From: Strigamia acuminata
Taxonomy: Eukaryota > Arthropoda > Chilopoda > Geophilomorpha > Linotaeniidae
Assembly (NCBI GenBank): GCA_949358305.1
Contig: OX442314.1
Location: 37,361,211-37,421,210, forward strand
Direction: 5' to 3'
DNA length: 60,000 bases
The notes beneath the pieces were generated by a model. That model had not been told where the DNA came from. It saw nothing but the letters and a program-made list of their open reading frames with translations, and searched no databases. Made by a program: the position numbers and the translations under genes. Within the stretch, counting starts at the first letter, position 1. The number at the start of each line of letters is the position of its first letter. Positions 43,014-53,469 of this stretch are shown here, in pieces.

Positions 43014-46000
43014 ATGGCGGCCAAGCTAGAATCCGCCATTACTTACGTTGAAAAGTTGAACGGACGTAATTACCCGACGTGGGAGTATCGAGTCCGAATT
43101 TTGCTCAAGTCCAGGGAGGCGTGGTTCGTGATTATTGATGATGTGCCAATAAAAACTCTTGGTGAAACCGATGAGGCGTTCAAAGAGCGGGTCAAAACAT
43201 GGACAGCCAAGGACGTTGAAGCATTAAATATAATCTTGCAAACGATTGATACTGCTCAGCTACGCCACGTGTTGAACCACGACACCGCGAAGGCAGCCTG
43301 GAACGCATTAAAGATCGAGAATCAAGGTGAAGTTGCCGAATTGAAGGTCCAAAAGCGAGTGGAACTTGCTCATATTCGGATAAAGCCGACTGAAACTGTG
43401 GCGGCATATTTGGACCGCATGATATCGGTCGCCGAGGAGCTGAATTCGATCGGGGCACCAATTGACGAGGCCGAGCTGTGCGCACACGTTTTGAGAGGCC
43501 TGACACCTGAGTATCGAGGCGTCGTGACGAGTTGCGACGTAGTCGGGCGCAGCACTCTAAAAATGCAAACTCTTCGACGTGCATTGCAAGCGGAAGAGCT
43601 ACGGCGTACGACATTGCCCGCCTCGGCAGATTTGAAAATCGAGAGCGCTGCTTGGGCGCGAGGAACTAATGGAATTAGCGGACGTGGAAACTCGGGATCC
43701 TGGCGTGGCGGAGGAGCCGGTCGGGGCGGCAGACAAGCCACTAAATGTTGGAATTGTGGGCGTTTGGGACATCGGTATGCGGAATGCCGGCAACCAGTGG
43801 ACCCGAGGGCTGCTGCTGAGATTCGAGCTCGCTCCCAGTCCCGTGGACGGGGTAGTTTTAGAGGGCGAAGGCCGAATGCCAGCGTGGCGGTTGTCCAGCA
43901 GCCTTCAACATCTGCGAAGGCGGATGAATTGCAGTATGTGGTCGATTACGCGATGCACGCTCACAACCGGACCACGTGTCTGCTCCAATCCTCGACTGGA
44001 TCAGCCACCAACGAGGACCCGATATGGTATATGGATTCTGGTGCGTCGTCTCATATGTCTAATGATGCGACGTGTTTTGAACAATTAGACTTGTCTCCGG
44101 GCAGACAAGTAATTCTCGCGGATGGACGTAAAGTGCCCTCTGTGGGAACCGGAACTGTGCTCTTAGTTTTGTGGTTAGGTGACCAGAGAAAAATAATTCG
44201 ACTTGTTGATGTGAAATACGTCCCTTCACTAAAAACGAACTTACTGTCCGTTGCACGCATAGTGCAGCAAGGTTATGTGGTGGCATTTTCGGACGATAAG
44301 TGTGTCGTATCAACGATGGCCGGCATAAAGATTTTTGAGGCAATCCAGACTGAGGGATTATTCCGATTGAATAGGACAGTTCAAGATCGGTTAATCCCCC
44401 CTCCCCCGATGGACATTGGACTGTCTTCCACCGGGGGTAGGGATAAACCTGGGACAAAAGTTGCGAAATTATCAGTAATTTTATGGCACCGCAGATTGGC
44501 GCATTTGGGATTTAAGTCATTGCGAGAGATGGTGTACCGGAACTTGGTTGAGGGTATGGAGTTAAATGTCGACCGAGATCCAAAACTGTGTGACAAGTGC
44601 ATCATGGCTAAGAAGACGCGATCCCCCTTTGTATCTACTAACTACATTACGGCATCTGGCCCCATGGAAATGCTTCATGTCGATTTATGTGGGCCATTTA
44701 GGCATGAATCGATAAAAGGAAATAAGTACATTTTTACAATAGTGGACGACTTCTCCCGAGTGATTTTCACTCGTTTTTTGGAGAAGAAGTCGGACACGGT
44801 GGAAGAATTTAAGAAATTTTTATTACTTTACGAGAAGAGATTTGGGGCGAAATTAAAACGATTGAGATCCGACAACGGTACTGAGTTCGTCAATACAGCA
44901 TTTAAAGATTTATTGACCAGCCGTGGTGTCCATCATCAGCTGACCATTCCGTACAGCCCCTCCCAAAATGGCGTCGCGGAACGTGCGAACCGGAAGCTGC
45001 TGGACGCCGCAAGGACCTTGTTATTGGACGCTAATCTGCCCACTCAATTTTGGCAGGATGCGGTTGAAACTGCCGCATATGCCTCCAATAGGTCTAAGAT
45101 GCGACTTTTTGCCTCTGAAACCCCAATTCAGAGATTGACCGGTCGGAAACCTAATGTGGCAAACATGAGGATTTTTGGCAGTCTTGCTTACACATGGATA
45201 CCAACACAGGACCGTTCGAAATTGGAACCCCGAGCCAAGAGAGCCATATTTACTGGGTACCCATTCAGTGCTCCCGGTTGGAGTTTTTATGATCCAATAG
45301 CTCGAAAATATTTTGTTTCACGAGATGTTAAATTTGATGAGGACGCTTTGGGTTCGAGTTTGCTGCCCAATGCCCGATCCTTGGCTCGTGACGATGGTCG
45401 ATTGGATGAACCGATGGTACCGGACTTACCCGAGGAGGTTCCGGTCATTCATTCACCTTCATTGGATCCAACAGAGCGGGTCCCAATTTACCCGGCGGCC
45501 CAATTGCCGCAATGCGGCCCAGTTCGTAGGTATCCACAGAGAATTAGGCGGCCCCCTGTGCCTTATGAGACGATAGATTGGCGGAGACACCGGTCAACCC
45601 GGAATAGACCGCCTGCTTTGGACGACGCCAACGTGGCTCAAGTTAAGGACACCAACACCTCAGGTCCGGTTATAGTTCCTAAGAACTACAAGCAAGCATT
45701 GGTTTCCCCTCAAGCAGCATCGTGGAAGTTGGCGATGGAAGCCGAACTAAGGTCACATGGTGAGCAGAAGACTTGGAAAGTCGTTGACCGACCCCCGGAT
45801 GTGAAGGTAGTTGGATCTCGTTGGGTCTACTCGTTAAAGACTGACCAGGAGGGACGCATAACGCGATATAAAGCAAGATTAGTCGCGCAGGGATTCAACG
45901 TCATTCAGGGGGTTGATTATGATGAGTCTTATTCCCCTGTAGTACGGTTGGCCACGGTGAGAATACTGATGGCATTAGCAGCGAAACGCCGACTTCGCGT

Positions 46001-47231
46001 CAAGCACCACGATGTCGAAACGGCATATTTGCATGCCCGCCTGAAGGAGACAGTCTATATGGAGCTACCCGAAGGATTCGGCGATCGGACAACTCAAGTA
46101 TGCTTACTTGAGAAGGCGGTATATGGTTTACCCCAAGCGGGACGTGCTTGGCACGAGAAGTTGGAGAAAGTTTTGCTTGCTGTGGGATTTACGAAGCACC
46201 CGACAGAACAGTGTGTCTATAAATACACTATGGGACAATCCATAATTTTTGTGGCCACTTACGTGGACGATTTAATCACCTTGGACAATGATGATCGTTT
46301 ATTAGACCAGTTAATGGAGCAAATTAGAAAAGAGATAAAGGTTATTGACTTGGGAGAGATTAAGTCCCTATTAGGGATTCGAATAAGTCAAAACAATGAC
46401 AAGAACGAAATTACCATGGACTAAACGAAATATATTGCAGAATTAATTACTAGATTTGGTCTCTTACAGGCTAAGCCGGTCAAAACTCCGTTAGATGTGT
46501 CACAGAAGTTGGACGCCCCGGGTTACCCGTTGGGACCCTCAGCTGCAGACAAGCCATATAGGGAGCTCGTTGGTGCCCTACTTTATTTGGCCCAGGGCAC
46601 GCGGCCGGACATTGCGTTTGCAGTTTCTTTTCTTTCGCAGTGGCTAAACGACCCGAAGCAAGCTCACTGGTTGGCAGCAAAAAGGATCCTGAGGTACCTG
46701 ATGGGGACGGCAAATTATCGGTTGACGTATACGGGCAGTGCTGCGGATTTGACCGGATACACAGATGCATCCTGGAACTCTTGTGATGTGGATGCAAAGT
46801 CTTTTGCAGGTTTCGTTACGATGTTGAACGGGACGGTTATCACCTGGCAGGCGAAGAAACTAAAGTTAGTATGCATGTCGACTTGCGAGGCTGAGTTTTC
46901 AGCCATGGTCGAGCTGGGCAAAGAGGTCAGGTGGATCAAGAACTTCATTGAGGACCTGAACATACGAGAAGCCCAACGACCGGTTACCATCTACTGTGAC
47001 AATCAACCAGCCATTGCATTGACCAAGGATCATGGTTACCATGGCAGAACGAAACATTTCAATCGCCGAGTCTCGTTCATTAGGCAAGATATCCAGGATG
47101 GCATCTATCGAGTGGAATTTGTCCCAACGGATGAGATGTACGCAGACTTGATGACGAAAGCGTTACCAGACACGAAATTGAAGCAGGACTGTAGGAAGTT
47201 GGGATTGATTGATTATACTGAAGATTTGTAA
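43014..47231 (+). pseudogene. Copia Gag-Pol polyprotein (one in-frame stop)
   Basis: ATG 43014 starts a frame of 1,406 codons with a single TAA at 46422-46424 (after NEITMD, most simply a changed Gln codon). Domains in order: gag with a helical core (residues 1-200), CCHC knuckle CWNCGRLGHRYAEC (about 245-258), aspartic protease with MDSGASSHM (about 341-349), integrase zinc-binding HRRLAHLG...CDKCIMAKK (about 491-535), integrase core Asp in HVDLCGPF (about 556), Asp in RSDNGTEF (about 620), Glu in VAERANRK (about 655), reverse transcriptase (KARLVAQGF; HDVETAYLHA; catalytic YVDD near 1083), and RNase H (GYTDASWNS; STCEAEFSAM; YCDNQPAI). The order PR-IN-RT-RH is diagnostic of Copia. All catalytic residues I can see are present; only the stop before the last RT segment disables it. 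Confidence 0.96.
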
Positions 47232-47272
47232 AATAAGTTTATTGATTTTTCGGAAATGAATATGGGCGGCTA

Positions 47273-47436
47273 TGTTAGAGATATATTCACTTTACATAAC
47301 AATGTGTAGTATTAAGCATATTGTGTACTCAAAATCTATTGTTACATTAAAAGATGTCGTTACTGTGAGTTGCAACCAAACATGTAAGACTGTGTGGACT
47401 TCTTCCCAATTGGGACCTCTGCTAAATTATCCAACA
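47273..47436 (+). repeat. Copia 3' LTR
   Basis: 164 bp, appears identical to the 5' LTR. It is preceded by a short purine-rich tract (ATGGGCGG, about 47262-47269) that would prime plus-strand synthesis. Confidence 0.95.
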
Positions 47437-47619
47437 AAAGCCACTCATCACCAGTGCCTAACAATGTTGTGGAGTACACAACATGCTGTGATTCACATCA
47501 CAACCTGCTTATGTCCTTCTGTACCATCCACAGCAATTCTTAAATCGTTCCAGCTTTGAAATCTGTCTGTATAGAAGTTAATTAATAAACAAAAAAAATA
47601 TGATTGAGTAAGAGTACAT

Positions 47620-48113
47620 TTAAAGTTGTGCCATACTTTTTATTATTCCGTTTACATTTTCTACTGCCACACGGTGCTCCAAGATTTTTCTATTAAACAA
47701 TTTCTGTTTATCATTTAAGGCTCCACTTCTCCGAAAACCAGTCAAAACTGGAAAAGAATTAAGATATCCCATGTCTCCTAATATGTATTCATCATCTGAG
47801 AAGTAAAGCTGCAAAACCAAAATTCTTAATTTTTAATTTTAAATATTAAAATAAAATGAATATTTGACAACATACATGCGGTTATTTAGCTAGGTAACAG
47901 TGCTTGAACACAGTTGCTTCATGAACACTCGCTGGGAACCCAGTGAATAAATGGCGTATGACCTTGTTTCTGTCAACTGTAAGCTGAATTTGCATTGCAT
48001 ATCTTTTTCCTTGAGAAATATGCAACAGGATCAGCATATTCTCTGGGTCGTAAATAAAAAATAGCATCTGTTCCATCCACAAACCCAATACAAGTCGAAG
48101 TCAACATTTGGGA
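47620..48113 (-). pseudogene. HARBI1-like transposase of a PIF/Harbinger element (broken)
   Basis: On the minus strand, an exon beginning at 48113 after CTTTTGCAG reads TSTCIGFVDGTDAIFYLRPR, EYADPVAYFSRKK, then a 1-nt shift to RYAMQIQLTVDRNKVIRHLF and TGFPASVHEATVFKHC, and a stop at LAK. After an intron-like gap, an acceptor GGTTTTGCAG at 47809 opens LYFSDDEYILGDMGYLNSFP, GFRRSGALNDKQKLFNRKIL and EHRVAVENVNGIIKS, ending at 47620. These are the DDE_Tnp_4 motifs of HARBI1-type transposases: Asp in FVDGT, Asp in LGDMGY, Glu in RVAVENV. The upstream N-terminal exon is not recognisable. Its partner Myb/SANT gene is at 41539-42526 on the other strand, convergent, with Copia inserted between. Confidence 0.85.
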
Positions 48114-48259
48114 CTGCAAAAGAGGTTGTCTGCTAAAGAAAATCCTGAAAAGATGAAAAATTCAAATATAACAAGGTTTTTGTTTGTGTTTAAAAAATCT
48201 TTTTGGGGGTTGCCACCACTGCATGTCATGTTTAGAAAAGATTAAGAAGAAAAAATCGA

Positions 48260-48850
48260 TTCGATTCCATTCAGAGAAAATTTGAGGCTCAATTCGAGCA
48301 ATTGCAACTTGACCCAATCGCGTTTAATTTGGTGTTCAATCCAGAAAAAACGGTCAGTTGGGTGAAAAAACTAGAGTCATAATGTTTAGAAGTACAGGAG
48401 TTGGTTAAAGGGGGAGTTGAAATCCTTGCAAACCCACCAGAAACAGAGGTAGATACCGATTTGGTTTATTTGGGAAAGTTTAGAGCACCCCAAACCTCAA
48501 GGGACAGGGATCCCGAGTGGTTCCCGAATTGTCAAGTGTGTAAAAGAGAAAAAAACCCATTTTCGGCATTACTTTCTGTCTCCGGATGAACCTAGTCAGT
48601 CAGTCGCAAGCCAGTCAGGACAAGGGACGGGGTTTCAAGCTGGATCCATAACAATTGGTGCTCCTTTTTCTCTTCCACCGGGTAATTGGTCAATCCCACA
48701 GATGGGTAGTCAAGAGTTGAATCCGATACCGAGAGGGGAAGTTAATCAACAGTTAAATCAGGTCAGAATGAATAAAATATATGGTGGTTGTAGCTTGATG
48801 AGATCCGGGTTCAGATCCCTATCTGGATGCTTGTCGCTTTAGCAGTTTTG
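48260..48850 (+). pseudogene. Unidentified coding-like region, frameshifted
   Basis: Plus frames read KFEAQFEQLQLDPIAFNLVF and NPEKTVSWVKKLES, then a TAA, VQELVKGGVEILANPPETEV, FPNCQVCKREKNPF, and in another frame HFRHYFLSPDEPSQSVASQS, GAPFSLPPGNWSIPQMGSQE. Base composition and Pro/Gln/Ser-rich text suggest a former protein, perhaps a gag or transposon accessory ORF. I recognise no domain. Confidence 0.35.
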
Positions 48851-49857
48851 GCAGTCACAATTTTTTGGATCTTCAAGTAAAGTTGTAGCTGTTAAGAAAT
48901 AGGATAATAGATTGTTAAGTCTTTTGCTTGAAAAGGTTTCAATGTTTTCTTTTCTTACTGTTACAATTGTTAAATGCATGATAGTTTAAGTTTCAAGTCA
49001 ATTTCCAGTTGTTAGAGTAAGTTCCTTGTTAAGAGTTTCTGTCTCCTCAAAAAATAAGAATAATAAAAGAGTTTTGTTAATAATTTACAGCACCTTGTGT
49101 TTTCCTGTTCTCCTCAAAAAAGAAAAAAATTAAGTATGCAATATTGCAAATGGTTCTACTAAAAAGATTTTAGTGGTTAGTTTGACGCGTGCTTGATTTG
49201 GTTTGGAAAGGAAAATTTCTTTCTATCCTCTGAACATAGGATTAATGCAAGGTTTGTGAAGTTCTTGATGCGAATTAGGGTTGTTCCTTGAAATTTTGTA
49301 ATCAAGAATAGTTTCATTAGAAATGAGTTTGAATGTAATCAGTTTGTGATTGGAATGTAAAAAGGAGTCAGCACACAATTTTTAATTGTGATTGGCTGAC
49401 AATAGTCATGCCTCCTAATTTCAATGAAGATAACGGCATTCTTGACAGTAATTGGAGTAGATCAGAAACACCATTTGGGTGTCTTTCTTCGATTCTACAA
49501 ATACAATTGATAGGACTATTCGCTTATGTCTCGAGAATAAGTGTCCAGTTTGAAAATAAAAGTCAGACAATTAATGCTATTGGTTGCCTCTCATGAGCGG
49601 GTTGGCCGAAAATTTCAGGAGGCGCGTATTCTTATTAAAGTTATGAGAGTAGCGTTTCAAAGACATGAATGATGGAATATTCATGAGAAACTACTTTTTA
49701 TGGGCTCCAGTTTAATATAGTGGTCGTTTTTCCACACAAACCTTTGTGAATTCATTGCTGTTTGAAATCAGTCCAATGACAAGTTTGAAAAAAGGAAAGA
49801 AAGAAGCTTCCTTTGTCTTGCGCTCTTAAGGGCTTTGAAGAAAAAGGTCAAAGAACA
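48851..49857. other. Non-coding AT-rich stretch
   Basis: No gene. A hairpin lies at about 49369-49403 (GTCAGCACACAATTTTTAAT pairing with AATTGTGATTGGCTGAC). Confidence 0.5.
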
Positions 49858-49930
49858 GATCGCACAAATGCGGCCGAACACCGGCCGCATTCGATCGCAC
49901 AAATGCGGTCGAACATCGCAAGAATGCGGC
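49858..49930. repeat. GATCGCACAAATGCGG direct repeat with GC-rich hairpin
   Basis: Two units, 49858 and 49893, each GATCGCACAAATGCGG-CGAACA; between them AATGCGGCCG...CGGCCGCATT can fold. Similar GCATTCGA/GCGGC motifs recur in the inverted repeat at 53364-53466. Confidence 0.75.
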
Positions 49931-50109
49931 TAATGACTGATACAAAATTGTTCTTACGATGAAAAATGAAAATCATTCCAACCGATCTAACGAAATCCAA
50001 GATGGCTGCCAGCAAGACCCGATTTGAACGAGAAAACTCGTTGCACGGAAATTTAAACGTAAACGTGGCGTACAGGCCGTTTCCGTCTAACCAGTTTACA
50101 CGACATTTG

Positions 50110-50141
50110 AAAACGAGTGTGAACACGTTTACACTCGTTTT
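50110..50141. repeat. Short hairpin
   Basis: AAAACGAGTGT and ACACTCGTTTT pair around a 10-nt loop. An isolated small inverted repeat of unknown meaning. Confidence 0.6.
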
Positions 50142-50249
50142 AATGACTTTTCGAATGTGCCTAGTGGAATGAAACAAACTCAGTGACCAGGCAAGAGGGC
50201 AGTGAAAGACCAAGTGTTACATCCAATGTTGACAATGAAAGAATTTTTG

Positions 50250-50577
50250 CCCATTCTTTGCTGAATCCATTTCATCAGTCCATCAAGATACGTTGACTTC
50301 TGGGACTAAGAGTGTCAGCCAGGACCATTAGGCGGCGTCTTGCCAGTATGGGACTTGGTGGACACATAGCTGCTGTTAAAGAACACATTACGCAGCACCA
50401 CAGAGATGCAAGATTGGAATTTGCAAATAATCATGCAAATTGGACAGTGTTGCAATGGCACACTGTTCTATTTACTGATGAATCATCAGTCCAAGTTGGA
50501 AGAAATGGGCAAATATGGGTCAGGCATCCAGCAGGGGATCGTTTGGATCCTGCATTCATTGCTCCCAAAGTATAAAG
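50250..50577 (+). pseudogene. Tc1-type transposase fragment
   Basis: The frame reads VSARTIRRRLASMGLGGHIA, then HHRDARLEFANNHANW, VLFTDESSVQVGRNGQIWVR (first catalytic Asp in TDES), and HPAGDRLDPAF, ending at TAA 50573-50575. This matches the HTH linker and first DDE block of Tc1 transposases. The rest is missing; the palindrome array at 50591 follows directly. Confidence 0.87.
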
Positions 50578-50590
50578 TATACGAGGTGTC

Positions 50591-50790
50591 TATTTCCCCC
50601 AACGTTGGGGGAAATAATATGTACCTTATTTCCCCCAACGTTGGGGGAAATAGTCGGCCCTCACTGGCCAGACTATTTCCCCCAACAACTTTTTTTTGTA
50701 CGGTAGGGAGAAATAACATTTCCCTTATTTCCCCCAACGTTGGGGGAAATAGTCGGCCCTCACTGGCCAGACTATTTCCCCCAACAATCT
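50591..50790. repeat. Three copies of a perfect 26-bp palindrome in a ~99-bp repeat
   Basis: The palindrome (half-site TATTTCCCCCAAC, full length 26 bp) occurs at 50591-50616, 50627-50652 and 50726-50751. The last two lie in a direct repeat of about 99 bp that also contains GTCGGCCCTCACTGGCCAGA followed by another single half-site CTATTTCCCCCAACAA. All precede the MULE transposase frame. Confidence 0.95.
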
Positions 50791-50864
50791 GTTGTGTCCA
50801 CTCAACATTGATTGGTCGAGTGAGCCGTCACGTATGGCGTACGTCTGCAGTGCGTGACATTATT

Positions 50865-50905
50865 TGGGGTATATATCAGTTGTTCTTGAACATTGTCGTC
50901 AACAC
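50865..50905 (+). promoter_or_regulatory. Candidate TATA promoter of the MULE transposase
   Basis: GGGGTATATATCAGTTG near 50864-50880 contains a good TATA box, with an initiator-like GTCAACACT about 30 bp downstream and the first ATG (MADITESDES) at 50939. Inferred from spacing only. Confidence 0.35.
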
Positions 50906-50938
50906 TCCATTCGTATTTCCATAACTTCAACCACTATC

Positions 50939-52298
50939 ATGGCTGATATTACCGAATCCGACGAATCTTATAGTTCCAGCATTACTGTCATCTAAGTTTA
51001 ATTCTTGGAATGATTTTGCCGAAATGTTTGAAAATCATTGTAACACACATTTCAGTCCTATCTTTGTTACTGCTAATTCTTGTACAGTTGAAGCGGAAAA
51101 CAAACGAACAAAATCAGGAAAACTATCCCCTGAAATTGGATACTACTTTTGCCATTTTGTGTGTGTGCATTCGAGCTTGCACGTAAAATCGAAAAATGTG
51201 AGAACAGGTGAGAGGCCGAGACAAAAATCACTGAAAAGTGATTGTCTTGCAGAGATTCGGATCGCTTGGGATCGAGCAGCAAGCCTGTTTGTTATTACCA
51301 ATGCACATTATGTTCATTCGCATAAATTGGGGTCGGAGATCTACAAAAATTATTGTACTAATCGAGCATTGCGTGGGTTAGATTATAAGGTTTGTCGTAT
51401 TGTTGAAACTGTTGTTGGCGATACGAAAACCTGGAAGAAATCGAAAGCTGTGACGGGAGATATTAGAGATAAGGTCGAATTGTTACTCAGGCATGAGGTA
51501 CAAGCTGTTCGCGTAAAAAAATTCATTACGGATGAGGGCGTTGTTCGGGTTAATACTAAAGACATTCATAATACTCAGACAAAATTTGAAACAAATACTG
51601 GAGTGAAAGGCTTAAACGACGAAGAAAAGTTTTTGGGTGCTTTGCAGTCCGATCTTGAAACGGATAAAGGGATGATTGTTGAAAATTTAGTTGTTGATGG
51701 GATAATCCGTACTTGTTTTTTTCAGTTCTCGTGGCAAAGGATTTTTTTCGAAAGATATCCGGAGCATATGTTAATCGATGCAACATATTCACTAGTCAAT
51801 CGACGAATGCCGTTATACGTTGCTATGATAGTAGATGGTATGAATCAATCAATTCCTATTGCATTTGCTCTTGTAGCAAATGAAACTATGGAAAATGTTG
51901 AATTCTTCTTTAAGTGTTTGGTTGAAAATAATCAATGTTCTGCTCAGACAACTAGTTTTATGACTGACAAAGATTTTACCGAAATCGAATTGATTCGAAA
52001 ATACTTCCCGACTGCTAAACACGAACTTTGCTTATTTCATGTTCTAAAGAGCTTTAAAGCTTTAATCAAAGAATGTAAAGTTATGGGTGATGATGTGGAT
52101 AATGCACAAAGTTTATTACAAGAAATGCTATACGCACACGATGTTGAAAAATTTCAACAATTCTTTTCCGAGTTTGAAAGTAAGTTTTCGAAGCATGAAC
52201 TATTTATTCGTTTTATGAATCGTTGGTATTTAATTCGTGAGAGTTGGTGTATGTACAGTCGATTTACAACTTCAGGAGTCAGAAAACTCAACGACTGA
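50939..52298 (+). pseudogene. MULE transposase, FAR1/ZSWIM-like (nearly full, N-terminal frameshift, C-terminus cut)
   Basis: An ATG at 50939 (MADITESDESYSSSITV) meets TAA near 50993, but a 1-nt shift there joins it to the long frame SKFNSWNDFAEMFENHCNTH, which runs to TGA at 52296-52298. Parts: an N-terminal zinc-binding-like region (FVTANSCTVEAENKR; YYFCHFVCVHSS; RPRQKSLKSDCLAEIRI; HYVHSHKLG), a helical middle, and the MULE DDE core (Asp in HMLIDATYS at about 51765, ALVANETMENVEFFF, Asp in SFMTDKDFTEIE, LCLFHVLKSFK). It ends after CMYSRFTTSGVRKLND, where related proteins continue into a SWIM zinc finger; that part is missing. This family acts as DNA-cutting transposases and has domesticated relatives. 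The frameshift and missing C-terminus argue for a pseudogene, though the 400-codon core is uninterrupted. Confidence 0.8.
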
Positions 52299-52815
52299 CG
52301 ACGGGTCAAGCGTGGAGATGCGATTGCATTACTGCGAAGCTTAAGCGGAAGAGAACTTTTGATTTTGTTATAGATTTTAAGTTGATTTTGCTGTTTGCTT
52401 TTGTCGCTTTCACGTTGCTTTGTTTGTTAGTGTTAAGATATAAAGCTTTGATTTTAGTTCACGCCGGGGTCTGAGTGGATTTTATACAGGTCAGTGAGTT
52501 TTACCTGTGTAATTTTTGAGTTCATTAATAGAGTCTAAATAATGTTGTTTCTTATTAAGATAAGGGATAATTTTAAGATTATTTTGCACGATAGGATTAA
52601 GTTATTTTGCGGGCAATACAATTAGTTACTCGACAAGAAAGGAGGGCTGGGGTTTATTAGGCAAGTCACTTCATTTGGGAAACATTAACTAAGAGTTTCA
52701 AGTATGGAGTTAAGATCTGAGAAAAAGCGCTGCTTTAAAGTTAAGGTCGAGTTTAGTTACACCAATGGAAAGACTAGTTAGACTTCTAAACCTGATGTTT
52801 AGAGAGTCTCATGAA
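52299..52815. other. Non-coding AT-rich stretch
   Basis: Nothing recognised. No inverted copy of the TATTTCCCCCAAC half-site was found here that could close the MULE element. Confidence 0.5.
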
Positions 52816-52819
52816 ACGG

Positions 52820-53210
52820 TCATGTCTGTCTGTCCGTCCGTCGTCAACGATTCCGCAAAAACTATAGCAGTTAGAGCCAAACGGACAACGGCATTAAATT
52901 CAGCATACTTATATTAGTATTGTAAGGTATTTTCAGATTTCTCGGACCTCCGGTTGAATTAATAAACCGGTTTTAGTGCACTTTTAGCCGTCTAATAATA
53001 CTACTTCCGTCCTGCACAGGAAGTTGTAACATTGTACTAGCGCCACCTGGCGGATCCCGTGAGCCATGAAATCTTCGTCGCGATATGTAAAATACTATTT
53101 TCTATATCAAAACTAGGTTTATAAATTTTGAAACTAGGCTCATTCGATTAAAAATCGAAATCTGCACCAGCCTGTATATATTTTCTTTTTATTTGGTCGA
53201 AAAAAAGTAA
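52820..53210. repeat. Dispersed repeat, copy related to 7000-7330
   Basis: Starts near CATGTCTGTCTGTCCGTCCG, includes AGTTAGAGCCAAACGGACAA, GCGCCACCTGGCGGATCCCG, and a TTTTGAAACTAGGCTCATTC / TATATATTTTC tail shared with 7000-7330. It is the better-preserved copy. Class unknown. Confidence 0.6.
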
Positions 53211-53363
53211 CATTACGATCCACCAAAGTCGGCGATCGAAGGAGAAATTTACACCAAATTAGACGTACGTGTTGTGTCACCCGTACGTTCGTGTACGCGA
53301 ATTCTAACGAACATCTAATTAAGTTTTCTTGATTTTCAGTCCTCCAGAATTTAGACACTCGGT

Positions 53364-53466
53364 CGCATTCGAGTACTCAAACGCGGCTGAAATGTCCTAA
53401 TTTCTGCGGCCGAGTGTGTGAAATTGCTTCGAAGTTATTTCGGCCGCGTTTGAGTACTCGAATGCG
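53364..53466. repeat. 30-bp inverted repeat
   Basis: The arms 53364-53393 (CGCATTCGAGTACTCAAACG...) and 53437-53466 are reverse complements with one mismatch, around a 43-bp loop that contains CTGCGGCCGAGTG. Confidence 0.92.
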
Positions 53467-53469
53467 GCA

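Larger units (their letters stand above)
42716..47441 (+). mobile_element. Copia LTR retrotransposon, complete, with 5-bp target duplication
   Basis: 5' LTR 42721-42884 and 3' LTR 47273-47436 (164 bp each, TGTTAG...CCAACA) look identical base for base. The insertion is flanked by AAAGC on both sides (42716-42720 and 47437-47441). One long gag-pol frame (43014-47231) is interrupted by a single stop. Matching LTRs and a perfect target duplication point to recent insertion. It sits between the two genes of a Harbinger element. Confidence 0.97.

Noticed and set aside
48785-48835. tRNA-like A and B boxes (TAGCTTGATGAG; GGGTTCAGATCCC)
   Set aside because: The boxes are only about 15 bp apart, too close for a tRNA or SINE promoter, and no cloverleaf can be drawn.
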